NCBI GenBank assembly: GCA_021850365.1
Contig: JAJZMH010000001.1
Location: 1 to 50,007 of the forward strand
DNA: 50,007 nt
Reading direction: 5' to 3'
Source of the DNA: a bacterium
Lineage (GTDB): Bacteria > Patescibacteriota > Saccharimonadia > Saccharimonadales > UBA4665
Shown here: positions 18,740 to 25,747 of the stretch, one piece after another
How positions within the stretch are numbered: position 1 is the stretch's first letter
Layout: every line of letters starts with the position of its first letter
Translations under genes and position numbers: made by a program
The notes under the pieces: generated by a model
The model's input: only the letters and a program-made list of their open reading frames with translations
Databases searched by the model: none
Told to the model about the DNA's origin: nothing

Positions 18740-19110
18740 AGACTCCGGAGGGGGTGGGCACCGCCGAAGCCTCTTTCAGGAGACAACCTAAGTTGTCTCC
18801 ATACTCTTCAACCCACCCCAGTGAAACAACGAATCAAAAAATTTAAATAAAATAATACTCGTGTCAGATTAAAAAATCTACCTTTTAGGCTCACTTTGAA
18901 TTGGGGAACTAAAAACTATTAGTTTATAGTTAAAGAGGTTAGTTTGCTTTAGAACGCCATCTGTCATAAATATTTATGACATTAAAAGATAAAAGTGGAG
19001 GGTAACAACTTTACACGTAAACTCGTGAAACGCTCCAAAGCAATCTAACATAATGTTAGAAATGTAAGGTACATGTAGTTTATGAATAATAAACTCACAA
19101 ACTGCTATTT
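18740..19110. ncRNA. Candidate structured non-coding RNA, class unknown
   Basis: The 473-bp gap between pth and the next ORF opens with a GC-rich block (about 18740-18820) in an otherwise AT-rich genome and holds many nested or adjacent stems. GGGGTGGG pairs with CCCACCCC (18812-18819) and encloses the perfect 9-bp hairpin GGAGACAAC-CTAA-GTTGTCTCC (18779-18800). GTTAGTTTGCTTT (from 18939) pairs with AAAGCAATCTAAC with one mismatch. Inside it lie GTCATAA/TTATGAC, GGAG/CTCC and CACG/CGTG stems. ATGTA/TACAT and AGTTTA/TAAACT hairpins follow. I looked for RNase P, tmRNA, SRP RNA and glycine-riboswitch signatures on both strands and found none convincing. Orientation is not established; flanking genes are on +. 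Confidence 0.55.
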
Positions 19111-19168
19111 TAACAAATATTTGTATTTATGTCAATAGTATTTAATTAAAATTAATTATTTCTATTAT

Positions 19169-19187
19169 TATTCTTTTTTTAAGAATA
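19169..19187. terminator. Possible terminator hairpin
   Basis: ATTCTT and AAGAAT arms around a T-rich loop lie just past the structured region and just before the -10 box of the 57-aa ORF. The stem is only 6 bp and AT-only, so this is weak. Confidence 0.25.
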
Positions 19188-19190
19188 TAT

Positions 19191-19196
19191 TATAAA
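19191..19196 (+). promoter_or_regulatory. -10 box of the 57-aa ORF
   Basis: TATAAA ends 8 bases upstream of the ATG at 19205, the same near-leaderless layout seen for several larger genes here. Confidence 0.35.
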
Positions 19197-19204
19197 ATTT
19201 ATAT

Positions 19205-19378
19205 ATGAGAATAATTTATTCGATTAGTTTTCTTGTTTTCGGAACATTATTTGAATGGTTAGGCGCTATTATATTCGATAAAGGCAATTGGTTAGGTGGA
19301 TGGAGTTTATTGTTGGGAACTATTGGCTCAATAATTGGTATTGTAATCGGATATAGAATTAATAAATACTATTTTTAA
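19205..19378 (+). CDS. Small two-helix membrane protein (57 aa)
   Basis: The frame ATG 19205 to TAA 19378 encodes 57 residues with two hydrophobic stretches (IIYSISFLVFGTLFEWLGAI and LLLGTIGSIIGIVIGY) joined by a short Asp/Lys/Gly/Trp-rich turn, ending in RINKYYF. Gly-rich helix 2 and basic ends look like a genuine small membrane hairpin. It sits between the structured RNA region and topA, with its own -10 box. No family is recognised, and coding status is inferred from composition, context and promoter only. Confidence 0.5.
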   Translation: MRIIYSISFLVFGTLFEWLGAIIFDKGNWLGGWSLLLGTIGSIIGIVIGYRINKYYF

Positions 19379-19432
19379 TAATTCTTACGTTTTCCTTGCA
19401 ATAATTAATAAAATGCTATTAAGTATATAACT

Positions 19433-21718
19433 ATGGCAGATAATTTAGTGATAGTTGAAAGCCCAGCAAAAGCTAAAACGATATCAAAATTTTTAGGTTC
19501 AGAATATCAAGTAATGAGTAGTTACGGTCATATTCGAGATCTTCCTAAAAATAAACTAAATATAGATATTCAGAATAATTTTGAACCCAATTATCAAATA
19601 TCAGACGATAAAAAGAAAATCGTATCACAGTTAAAAAAAGAATCTAAAAATAAAAAAGTTTGGCTAGCAAGTGATGAAGATAGGGAAGGAGAGGCAATTG
19701 CATGGCATTTAACTAAAGCATTAGGTATTGACGATAATCTTCAAAATAGAATCGTATTCCATGAAATAACTAAAAGTGCTATACAAAATGCTCTTTTAAA
19801 TCCCAGAAAATTAGATTTAAATTTAGTTAACGCCCAGCAGGCAAGAAGAATTCTAGACAGATTAGTAGGCTACGAGCTTAGTCCTGTACTCTGGAAAAAA
19901 ATTAAACCAGGATTAAGTGCAGGTAGAGTACAATCAGTTGCCGTAAGATTAATAGTTGATCGAGAACGAGAAATTAATAGTTTCAAAAGATCTTCAAGTT
20001 TTAAACTTTCGGCTATTTTCACAATAGATAATCTTGATTTTAAAGCTGAGTTAAATAAAAAAATAGATAGTTATCAAAATGCTAAAGAGTATATTAACGA
20101 TTTAATAAACTCCACATTTCAAGTTAAGGATATATCTTCTAAGCCATCTTTTAGAAATCCTGCTGCCCCATTTACAACTAGTACCCTCCAACAAGAAGCA
20201 TCTAAAAAATTAGGCTATTCGGTAAAATACACTATGGGTATCGCTCAAAAATTATACGAAAATGGTTACATTACGTATATGAGAACTGACAGTACTAATC
20301 TATCAAATGAAGCAATTGAAAATACCAAAGAATATATAATTAAGAATTTTGGACCTAAATATTTGAACCTGAGGGTTTATAAAACTAAAGACCTTAACGC
20401 CCAAGAAGCTCATGAAGCTATACGACCCACAAACGTCCAGCTTAAAGAAGTTCCAGATGAATCATTGAATAAGATCTATCAATTAATTAGGAACAGGCTC
20501 ATCGCATCACAAATGACTCGGTCAGAAAGTTCTAAAAATGAAATAGATATCCAAATTTCTAATAAGAGTGAATTATTTGTAGCGAAAGGTGAAGTCATGA
20601 CTTTTGATGGTTTCTTAAAGGTATATGGAACAAGTCCGGAAGATAAACTACTTCCCAAACTAAACATTAACCAAGAACTTAAGCCTATATTAATAGAAGC
20701 TAACGAGAACTTTTCTAAGCCTCCCGCAAGATATACTGAAGCAAGCTTGGTTAAAAAATTAGAAGAATTAGGAATTGGTAGACCAAGTACTTATGCACCA
20801 ACTATATCAGTTATCCAAAATAGGGGATATATTCAGAAAAAAGACATTGAAGGAATGGAACAAAACGCTAAATCTATTATCTTAAAAAACAATAAAATTG
20901 AAGAATTAATCCAAGAAATCATTTTAGGAAACGACTCCAATAAATTATTTCCAAATCCTATCGCTGAATTGACGACAGATTTTCTAGTTGAGTACTTTCC
21001 AGAGATTGTAAATTATGAATTTACAGCTAGAGTTGAAGAAGATTTTGATAAAATAGCTAACGGTAAAACTCAATGGCAAAACATTATCAAAGAATTTTAT
21101 GAAGAACTTAAACCACAAATAAATAAGATAGAAACCATACCAAGAAAAGATATCTCTAAAATGAGATTAATTGGTAATGACCCTAAGACAAATGAACCAA
21201 TATATTCTAGACTGGGTCGTTATGGACCAATGCTCCAAAAGGGAGATGCAGATGATGAAAAGGACATTAAACCAAGCTTTGCTCCATTACCTAAAAACAC
21301 TACTTTAGATAGTGTAAGCCTAGAACAAGCACTAGAAGCGTTTAAATTGCCTAGGTTAGTAGGTAAAACGAAGGATAATCTCGATATAAAAGCAAATATA
21401 GGAAGATTTGGTCCTTATCTTCAAATTGACAATATGTTTGTATCTATTAAAGAGTACGATCCCAAAACCATAGATCTAAATACTGCAATAAAAATATACG
21501 AAGAACATCTTAAAAAATTAAAAAAGCGAATTTTAAAAGAATTTGATGAAAATTTAAAAATAATAAATGGCCCATATGGACCATATTTAACTAATGGAAA
21601 AAAGAATGCGAGACTATCTAAGGAAATTAATCCAAAATCTATTAGTAAAGAACAGGCTCTGGATATATTGAAAAACAGTAAACCTAAACCTAAATTTAAA
21701 CGAAAAAAATCTAAATAA
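19433..21718 (+). CDS. topA: DNA topoisomerase I (type IA)
   Basis: 761 aa. It relaxes negative supercoils through a 5'-phosphotyrosine intermediate. The N-terminal Toprim domain starts LVIVESPAKAKTISKFLG and contains SDEDREGEAIAWHL. The active-site Tyr is residue 282 in YITYMRTDST, and PTNVQ and GIGRPSTYAPTIS are also conserved. Zinc-finger Cys clusters of the Escherichia coli enzyme are missing. Instead there are C-terminal topoisomerase repeats (LGRYGPMLQKGD, IGRFGPYLQID, NGPYGPYLTNG) and a lysine-rich tail that probably binds DNA. The ATG at 19433 follows an AT-rich -10-like stretch. Confidence 0.95.
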   Translation: MADNLVIVESPAKAKTISKFLGSEYQVMSSYGHIRDLPKNKLNIDIQNNFEPNYQISDDKKKIVSQLKKESKNKKVWLASDEDREGEAIAWHLTKALGIDDNLQNRIVFHEITKSAIQNALLNPRKLDLNLVNAQQARRILDRLVGYELSPVLWKKIKPGLSAGRVQSVAVRLIVDREREINSFKRSSSFKLSAIFTIDNLDFKAELNKKIDSYQNAKEYINDLINSTFQVKDISSKPSFRNPAAPFTTSTLQQEASKKLGYSVKYTMGIAQKLYENGYITYMRTDSTNLSNEAIENTKEYIIKNFGPKYLNLRVYKTKDLNAQEAHEAIRPTNVQLKEVPDESLNKIYQLIRNRLIASQMTRSESSKNEIDIQISNKSELFVAKGEVMTFDGFLKVYGTSPEDKLLPKLNINQELKPILIEANENFSKPPARYTEASLVKKLEELGIGRPSTYAPTISVIQNRGYIQKKDIEGMEQNAKSIILKNNKIEELIQEIILGNDSNKLFPNPIAELTTDFLVEYFPEIVNYEFTARVEEDFDKIANGKTQWQNIIKEFYEELKPQINKIETIPRKDISKMRLIGNDPKTNEPIYSRLGRYGPMLQKGDADDEKDIKPSFAPLPKNTTLDSVSLEQALEAFKLPRLVGKTKDNLDIKANIGRFGPYLQIDNMFVSIKEYDPKTIDLNTAIKIYEEHLKKLKKRILKEFDENLKIINGPYGPYLTNGKKNARLSKEINPKSISKEQALDILKNSKPKPKFKRKKSK

Positions 21719-21756
21719 TTCTTAATATTTTTGCAATTATCTCTAAGTAGGGGGAT

Positions 21757-21773
21757 TGTAACTTTTTTACAAC
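21757..21773 (+). terminator. Weak terminator-like hairpin after topA
   Basis: TTGTAA and TTACAA arms surround a T-rich loop, with a T run (CAGTTTTTATG) just after. The stem is short and AT-rich, so only tentative. Confidence 0.25.
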
Positions 21774-21810
21774 AGTTTTTATGTATTTTGGTCATATATA
21801 TGCTAAAATA

Positions 21811-21826
21811 TATGTATATATACATA
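21811..21826. promoter_or_regulatory. Perfect 16-bp palindrome upstream of the sigma-4/HARE gene
   Basis: TATGTATATATACATA is an exact inverted repeat ending 26 bases before the -10 box of the regulator at 21869. The position is suitable for an operator, but AT-only palindromes also arise by chance in such DNA. Confidence 0.3.
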
Positions 21827-21852
21827 AATTTTTGTTTTTTATTATTTTATTG

Positions 21853-21858
21853 TATAAT
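21853..21858 (+). promoter_or_regulatory. -10 box of the sigma-4/HARE gene
   Basis: TATAAT preceded by TG; predicted +1 near 21865, 4 nt before the ATG at 21869. TTTGTT at 21831-21836 is a possible -35 with a 16-bp spacer. Confidence 0.5.
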
Positions 21859-21868
21859 AAGGGCTTAG

Positions 21869-22912
21869 ATGAACCAAGAAAACATTAACAACCCAAATAT
21901 CCTTCAAGTAATTACGGAAATAATTGGCTCTCTTGATAAAGATAGAGAAAAAGAGATCATTTCTCGAAGATTTGGAATATATGAAAGAAAAGAAACACTT
22001 GAACAGATTGGTGAAGTTTTAGGTATAACTAGAGAACGCGTTAGACAACTTGAAAAATCAATCATAGAAAAATTGAAAGAACAGGCAAGTGCAAATTCCT
22101 TAAAAGGCCTATCGGATTTTGAAATTCAATTAACAGAAATACTAAAAAATGAAAATGGTATTATAAGGATCCTAAAGGTTGCCTCAATTCTTAATACAAG
22201 TCCAACAAAAGTAGATCAATCAAGAATATCATTTTTGTGCCAAATTAGTTCAAAATTCAATTATCTTCCTGAAGATGATACTTACTTTGCTTCAGTTGTA
22301 GATAAAAAGTATGGCATCGAAAAAGATATTAAGCCAGCAATTAACAATATAGTTAACTATATTAAAAATTCAGGGCAACCACTTACTATCGAACAAATTG
22401 CATCTGCAAAATTAATTAACCTTGATAAAATTTTTGTTCAATCATTATCTTCATCATCAAAATTGATTTCAACCTTAAATGGATTATGGGGACTGAATAA
22501 GTGGCCTACCGTTAATCCTAGAAATATCAGAGATAAAATATATGTAATCCTTAAAAATAATGGAGAACATATGCATTTTAACGAAATTGCTGAGCAAATT
22601 AGAAAAAGTGAATTCAAAAGGAATAATGTTACGACACAAGCTATTCATAATGAATTAATCAAAGATAAGAGATTTGTTTTAATTGGTAGAGGTATTTATG
22701 CCCTTAAAGAGTGGGGCTACTCTAAGGGTACTGTTTCAGATATAATTGCAGAAGTACTTAGAGAGGCAAATAAACCCCTTCATAAAGATGATATAGTTAA
22801 GCTAGTGTTAAAGAGTAGATTCGTTAAAGAAACTACTATTATACTTAATTTACAGGGTAAATCTAAATTTAAGAGAGTGTCAAAAGCCACTTATGCTTTA
22901 TCTGAGGATTAA
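21869..22912 (+). CDS. Sigma-70 region 4 domain fused to HARE-HTH-type winged helices
   Basis: 347 aa. The N-terminal part (about 18-70) is a sigma region 4 helix-turn-helix: DREKEIISRRFG, then LEQIGEVLGITRERVRQLEK. Region 2, which opens the promoter, is absent, so this is not a complete sigma factor. The rest contains winged-helix repeats of HARE-HTH type. One lies at about 230-290 (IYVILKNNGEHMHFNEIAEQI, then GRGIYALKEWG) and one at 295-347 (VLREANKPLHKDDIVKLVL, then ATYALSED). HARE-HTH also occurs in the RNA polymerase delta subunit. The likely role is an RNA-polymerase-associated or -35-region regulator; targets are unknown. It is the last + gene before the convergence zone. Confidence 0.7.
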   Translation: MNQENINNPNILQVITEIIGSLDKDREKEIISRRFGIYERKETLEQIGEVLGITRERVRQLEKSIIEKLKEQASANSLKGLSDFEIQLTEILKNENGIIRILKVASILNTSPTKVDQSRISFLCQISSKFNYLPEDDTYFASVVDKKYGIEKDIKPAINNIVNYIKNSGQPLTIEQIASAKLINLDKIFVQSLSSSSKLISTLNGLWGLNKWPTVNPRNIRDKIYVILKNNGEHMHFNEIAEQIRKSEFKRNNVTTQAIHNELIKDKRFVLIGRGIYALKEWGYSKGTVSDIIAEVLREANKPLHKDDIVKLVLKSRFVKETTIILNLQGKSKFKRVSKATYALSED

Positions 22913-22932
22913 ATTCAACCTCAATATTAATC

Positions 22933-22947
22933 GAACATTTTACGAAC
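22933..22947. repeat. 15-bp direct repeat, copy 1
   Basis: GAACATTTTACGAAC, identical to 23530-23544, about 600 bp away. The two copies lie close to either end of the convergence zone. Confidence 0.6.
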
Positions 22948-23128
22948 GTATTTATAATATATTAGATTAGGTCAAAGACTTATAAAGCATACTTAGTAAT
23001 ATTTAGTAATTCTTTTATTGGAAGAGTAGAACTAATATAAATATATTAAAATAAAAATATTTCAAAAAATGAATCGGTAGAGAACATATCAAAAGTTAGT
23101 TTTATGTTAATAGTAAGTTACTGACACA

Positions 23129-23156
23129 ACGTCGCACAATGTATATTTTGCGACTT
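23129..23156. other. Candidate dif (XerC/XerD recombination) site
   Basis: The 28-bp site has an 11-6-11 layout with central TGTATA. The arms are imperfect inverted repeats (ACGTCGCACAA against the reverse complement of TTTTGCGACTT, 9 of 11). Its inner 18 bases, CGCACAATGTATATTTTG, match the Escherichia coli dif core CGCATAATGTATATTATG at 16 of 18 positions. It lies at the point where gene orientation flips from + to -, as expected at a replication terminus. The outer XerD arm differs from the common TTATGTTAAAT. An alternative reading is a 6-bp-stem hairpin (GTCGCA/TGCGAC) acting as a bidirectional terminator. Confidence 0.55.
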
Positions 23157-23529
23157 TATATATTATTATATTAATGATAATGAGTCCATCTTGATAACAG
23201 GGTATTACGTCCATTTACTCTTAAATTAATACATTTATTTACTACTACTTTAAATTGATAGCTTTATTTTACTTTAAGGTATTGCTGATCATATAATCAC
23301 TAAGAAACGTGCTTATTAAAACTACTTGCTGTAATTAATATTGTTGGGCATGTGATATTTATCAATATTTGACTTATCCACAGCTATATTGTGAAACTAC
23401 TCACTTTAGTCCATATATTTATTTTTTTATTATTCCCCTGCCTTTTTACCAAAAATATAAAAATTTGACTTTGCCAATTTTATATTATTGAATATGCTTT
23501 TTAGAGAAAATAGACATTAATACTTAAAT

Positions 23530-23544
23530 GAACATTTTACGAAC
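23530..23544. repeat. 15-bp direct repeat, copy 2
   Basis: Exact second copy of the repeat at 22933-22947. Confidence 0.6.
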
Positions 23545-23649
23545 ATGCAGGGTAATAAGGGTAGAAGTATATTATCAACTCTTCGTGGATATGCTTAATA
23601 ATTTATGTTTATTACTATTTTGTATTATTTAATTCTCTCTTTGATTTAT

Positions 23650-24561
23650 TTAGAGATAATATACCCTTCCATCCACGCGTACATCAATATACTCCTTGGG
23701 AACAATATTATTATTTATCAGGTACTTTTCTATTGCTATAAACCTTCCAATCTGAAGATTTATATCCCCTTCCATTAGATTAAACTTAACATAATAATTA
23801 TATTTAGATAAATATGCGTCAATTTCTGAACCATTCTTATTTAGGACGAATTTATTAACAGTATAGCCATCTGCTTTAAGAGTATTGTTAATAATTAATA
23901 TCTCATTAACTTCTTGAGATGAAAATATATACTCATTTTGTTTAATAGATATGTTGCCTTGATCAATGACTGGGATTAGATTTAATTTTTTTAATATTGG
24001 ATTATAATAATTGATATTTTCAATTTGACCATTTAGATTTATTAAATATGTACTGTTCTGAATTGAATAACGTATAGCAGGAGCGCTAACTGTAATATAT
24101 ATACTTAAAGTATTTGAGAAAAAAGCCGTTTGAGTATTAATACTCTGAATAAACCCATATTTTCCTGATAAAAATTTATCTAAATTATTTGGACTAAACG
24201 TAACCTTTGTTTGATTAAATATAGATTTAGACAAAAATTCTGATGAACTTTTTACAATACTACTTCTATATTCATTATCTAAATAATTATTAACCGTTTG
24301 GTTATTGCCAATAATATATAGCTTTGGAACAAAATTAATACGTAATATTGAAAATAATACTAATAATGTAATTAACGTTAATATTATGCCAAAGATGTTA
24401 TTTTTTAAATATTTACTGTTTTTCGAGTCTCTTACTTCAAACTTATTATGTTCTTTATCTCTATTTTGGTGATATACAGAATGTTTATAGGAAATATAAT
24501 TATCTTCTAATCTAGCTCTATTTCTAAGATTATTTTTTTTATTGTTGTTAAATAAAAACAT
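23650..24561 (-). CDS. ftsQ: FtsQ/DivIB-like division protein
   Basis: About 303 aa from the ATG at 24561; a TTG/ATG 33 bases upstream would overlap murG and is less likely. A basic cytoplasmic tail of about 75 residues precedes one transmembrane helix (IFGIILTLITLLVLFSIL). An outer region fits a POTRA plus FtsQ beta-domain (PKLYIIGNNQTVNNYL, then APAIRYSIQNSTYLINLNGQI). FtsQ scaffolds the FtsB/FtsL complex that activates septal peptidoglycan synthesis. Its place directly after murG, one base from the murG stop, is the usual dcw position. Sequence divergence is high, so the call leans on topology and synteny. Confidence 0.7.
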   Translation of the reverse strand: MFLFNNNKKNNLRNRARLEDNYISYKHSVYHQNRDKEHNKFEVRDSKNSKYLKNNIFGIILTLITLLVLFSILRINFVPKLYIIGNNQTVNNYLDNEYRSSIVKSSSEFLSKSIFNQTKVTFSPNNLDKFLSGKYGFIQSINTQTAFFSNTLSIYITVSAPAIRYSIQNSTYLINLNGQIENINYYNPILKKLNLIPVIDQGNISIKQNEYIFSSQEVNEILIINNTLKADGYTVNKFVLNKNGSEIDAYLSKYNYYVKFNLMEGDINLQIGRFIAIEKYLINNNIVPKEYIDVRVDGRVYYL

Positions 24562-24562
24562 A

Positions 24563-25747
24563 CTACTTATTTTTATTCCCTTTAAGATTTGCAAGTTGAA
24601 TTATTTTACTTGAAACAAGTTCCACAGAATCAAAATTATTTACAGATGCAATATTATCACTTAATTCCTTTAACTTTTTTGGGTCTTTTATTAATTCTAG
24701 TATTTTATTTTTAAGTATATCTATATTATCCTTCAAATCAGTGTCTTTAATATACTCTATTGCTTTTTTTGTTCTTAAAACTTCGGCATTTTTTATCTGA
24801 TGACCTGACGCCAAAAAAGAACTTGGAATTACTATTAAAGGTTTATGCTGTGCGGAGAATTCTGCTAAAGAAGTTGCTCCAGCACGTGTAATAATTAAAT
24901 CAGCCACTCCACTATACTTATATAACTCCTTAGTATACTCGATAAATCTAACGAATTTACGATATTTAACAGATATATACCTATCCACCTCACTTTTTAA
25001 ATGATCTATACTAATATTTCCAGAAATAATTATAATCCTTAAGTCTCTTATGTCCTCGAAGAGATCCTCAGATGCTCTAATAACTGCACTATTCAAATCC
25101 TTAGCACCTAATCCACCCCCTACAACTAGGAGTAATTTCTCCTTAGAATCTAATTGTAACTCTTTTCTATATTCTTTATTTTGAACTGCACTTAAAGGTT
25201 TAAATTTCTCATCAATTGGAATTCCAGTTAATATCATCTTATCCGGAGCATATTTATAGTATTCCTTTGGTCCACTAATAAAATTGGCTATCGCCCAACC
25301 CCCTACTATTCTATTAGCTAAGCTTGGAACCATATCAGAATCATGAGTTATATAGTTAATTTTTGCGAGCTTTGCACCCAAACAGACAGGTACACTCACA
25401 TACCCACCTCTTGAAAATAATATATCAGGTTTAATTTTCCGCAGTATATAAAATGATTGAATTATGCCAATAATTACTAAGAATATATCTCTAAAATTTA
25501 ATGCAAATGTTTTAAAATCATAAATTTGTCTCCAACCATCTTTTGGATAACGCCTAAACTTCCCTGCTCTAACATAATATATTTTATCTATATTATCTGT
25601 AGACAAATTATTTTGAGCAAACTTATCCCCTTGTTGACCAATATATATTATTTGAATTTTTGGATTAACTTGTTTTAATTTCGAGGCTATGATCAGTATT
25701 GGGGTTATGTGTCCTCCTGATCCTCCTGCTGTTAAACATACTTTCAT
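24563..25747 (-). CDS. murG: UDP-GlcNAc:lipid I GlcNAc transferase
   Basis: 394 aa. It adds GlcNAc to lipid I on the inner membrane face to make lipid II. The start MKVCLTAGGSGGHITP is the family's N-terminal glycine-rich loop, so the start is secure. VVGGGLGAKDLN and TRAGATSLAEF (UDP-GlcNAc-binding half) are also present, along with HDSDMVPSLANR. The first 83 bases overlap the 3' end of ftsW in another frame, an unusually long overlap. ftsQ follows with a one-base gap. Confidence 0.95.
   Translation of the reverse strand: MKVCLTAGGSGGHITPILIIASKLKQVNPKIQIIYIGQQGDKFAQNNLSTDNIDKIYYVRAGKFRRYPKDGWRQIYDFKTFALNFRDIFLVIIGIIQSFYILRKIKPDILFSRGGYVSVPVCLGAKLAKINYITHDSDMVPSLANRIVGGWAIANFISGPKEYYKYAPDKMILTGIPIDEKFKPLSAVQNKEYRKELQLDSKEKLLLVVGGGLGAKDLNSAVIRASEDLFEDIRDLRIIIISGNISIDHLKSEVDRYISVKYRKFVRFIEYTKELYKYSGVADLIITRAGATSLAEFSAQHKPLIVIPSSFLASGHQIKNAEVLRTKKAIEYIKDTDLKDNIDILKNKILELIKDPKKLKELSDNIASVNNFDSVELVSSKIIQLANLKGNKNK

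Larger units (their letters stand above)
22913..23649. other. 737-bp gene-free convergence zone
   Basis: This is the longest gene-free stretch in the window, very AT-rich, between the last gene of the + run and the last gene of the - run. It contains the dif-like site (23129-23156) and a 15-bp direct repeat (22933-22947 and 23530-23544). It also has one exact DnaA-box match, TTATCCACA (23374-23382). I see no ORF with plausible codons, no tRNA and no rRNA. Single DnaA-box matches are expected by chance in a sequence this AT-rich. Confidence 0.6.

Noticed and set aside
18740-19110. The structured region as tmRNA, RNase P RNA, SRP RNA or a glycine riboswitch
   Set aside because: No tag-peptide frame with Ala-Ala-stop or tRNA-like ends, no conserved RNase P core strings, no SRP apical GGAAGCAG, and the glycine-riboswitch likeness is limited to two short strings.
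21421-21825. 134-codon - strand frame over the 3' end of topA
   Set aside because: Antisense shadow of conserved topA repeats; low-complexity start and no promoter or family signal.
23102-23112. TTATGTTAATA as the XerD arm of an alternative dif site
   Set aside because: It matches the common XerD arm at 9 of 11, but the upstream 17 bases lack a matching XerC arm and centre, unlike the site at 23129.
23374-23382. Exact DnaA box (TTATCCACA) in the convergence zone as evidence of oriC
   Set aside because: Single 9-mer matches are expected a few times in 50 kb of AT-rich DNA, there is no cluster and no dnaA gene, and converging rather than diverging genes suggest a terminus.
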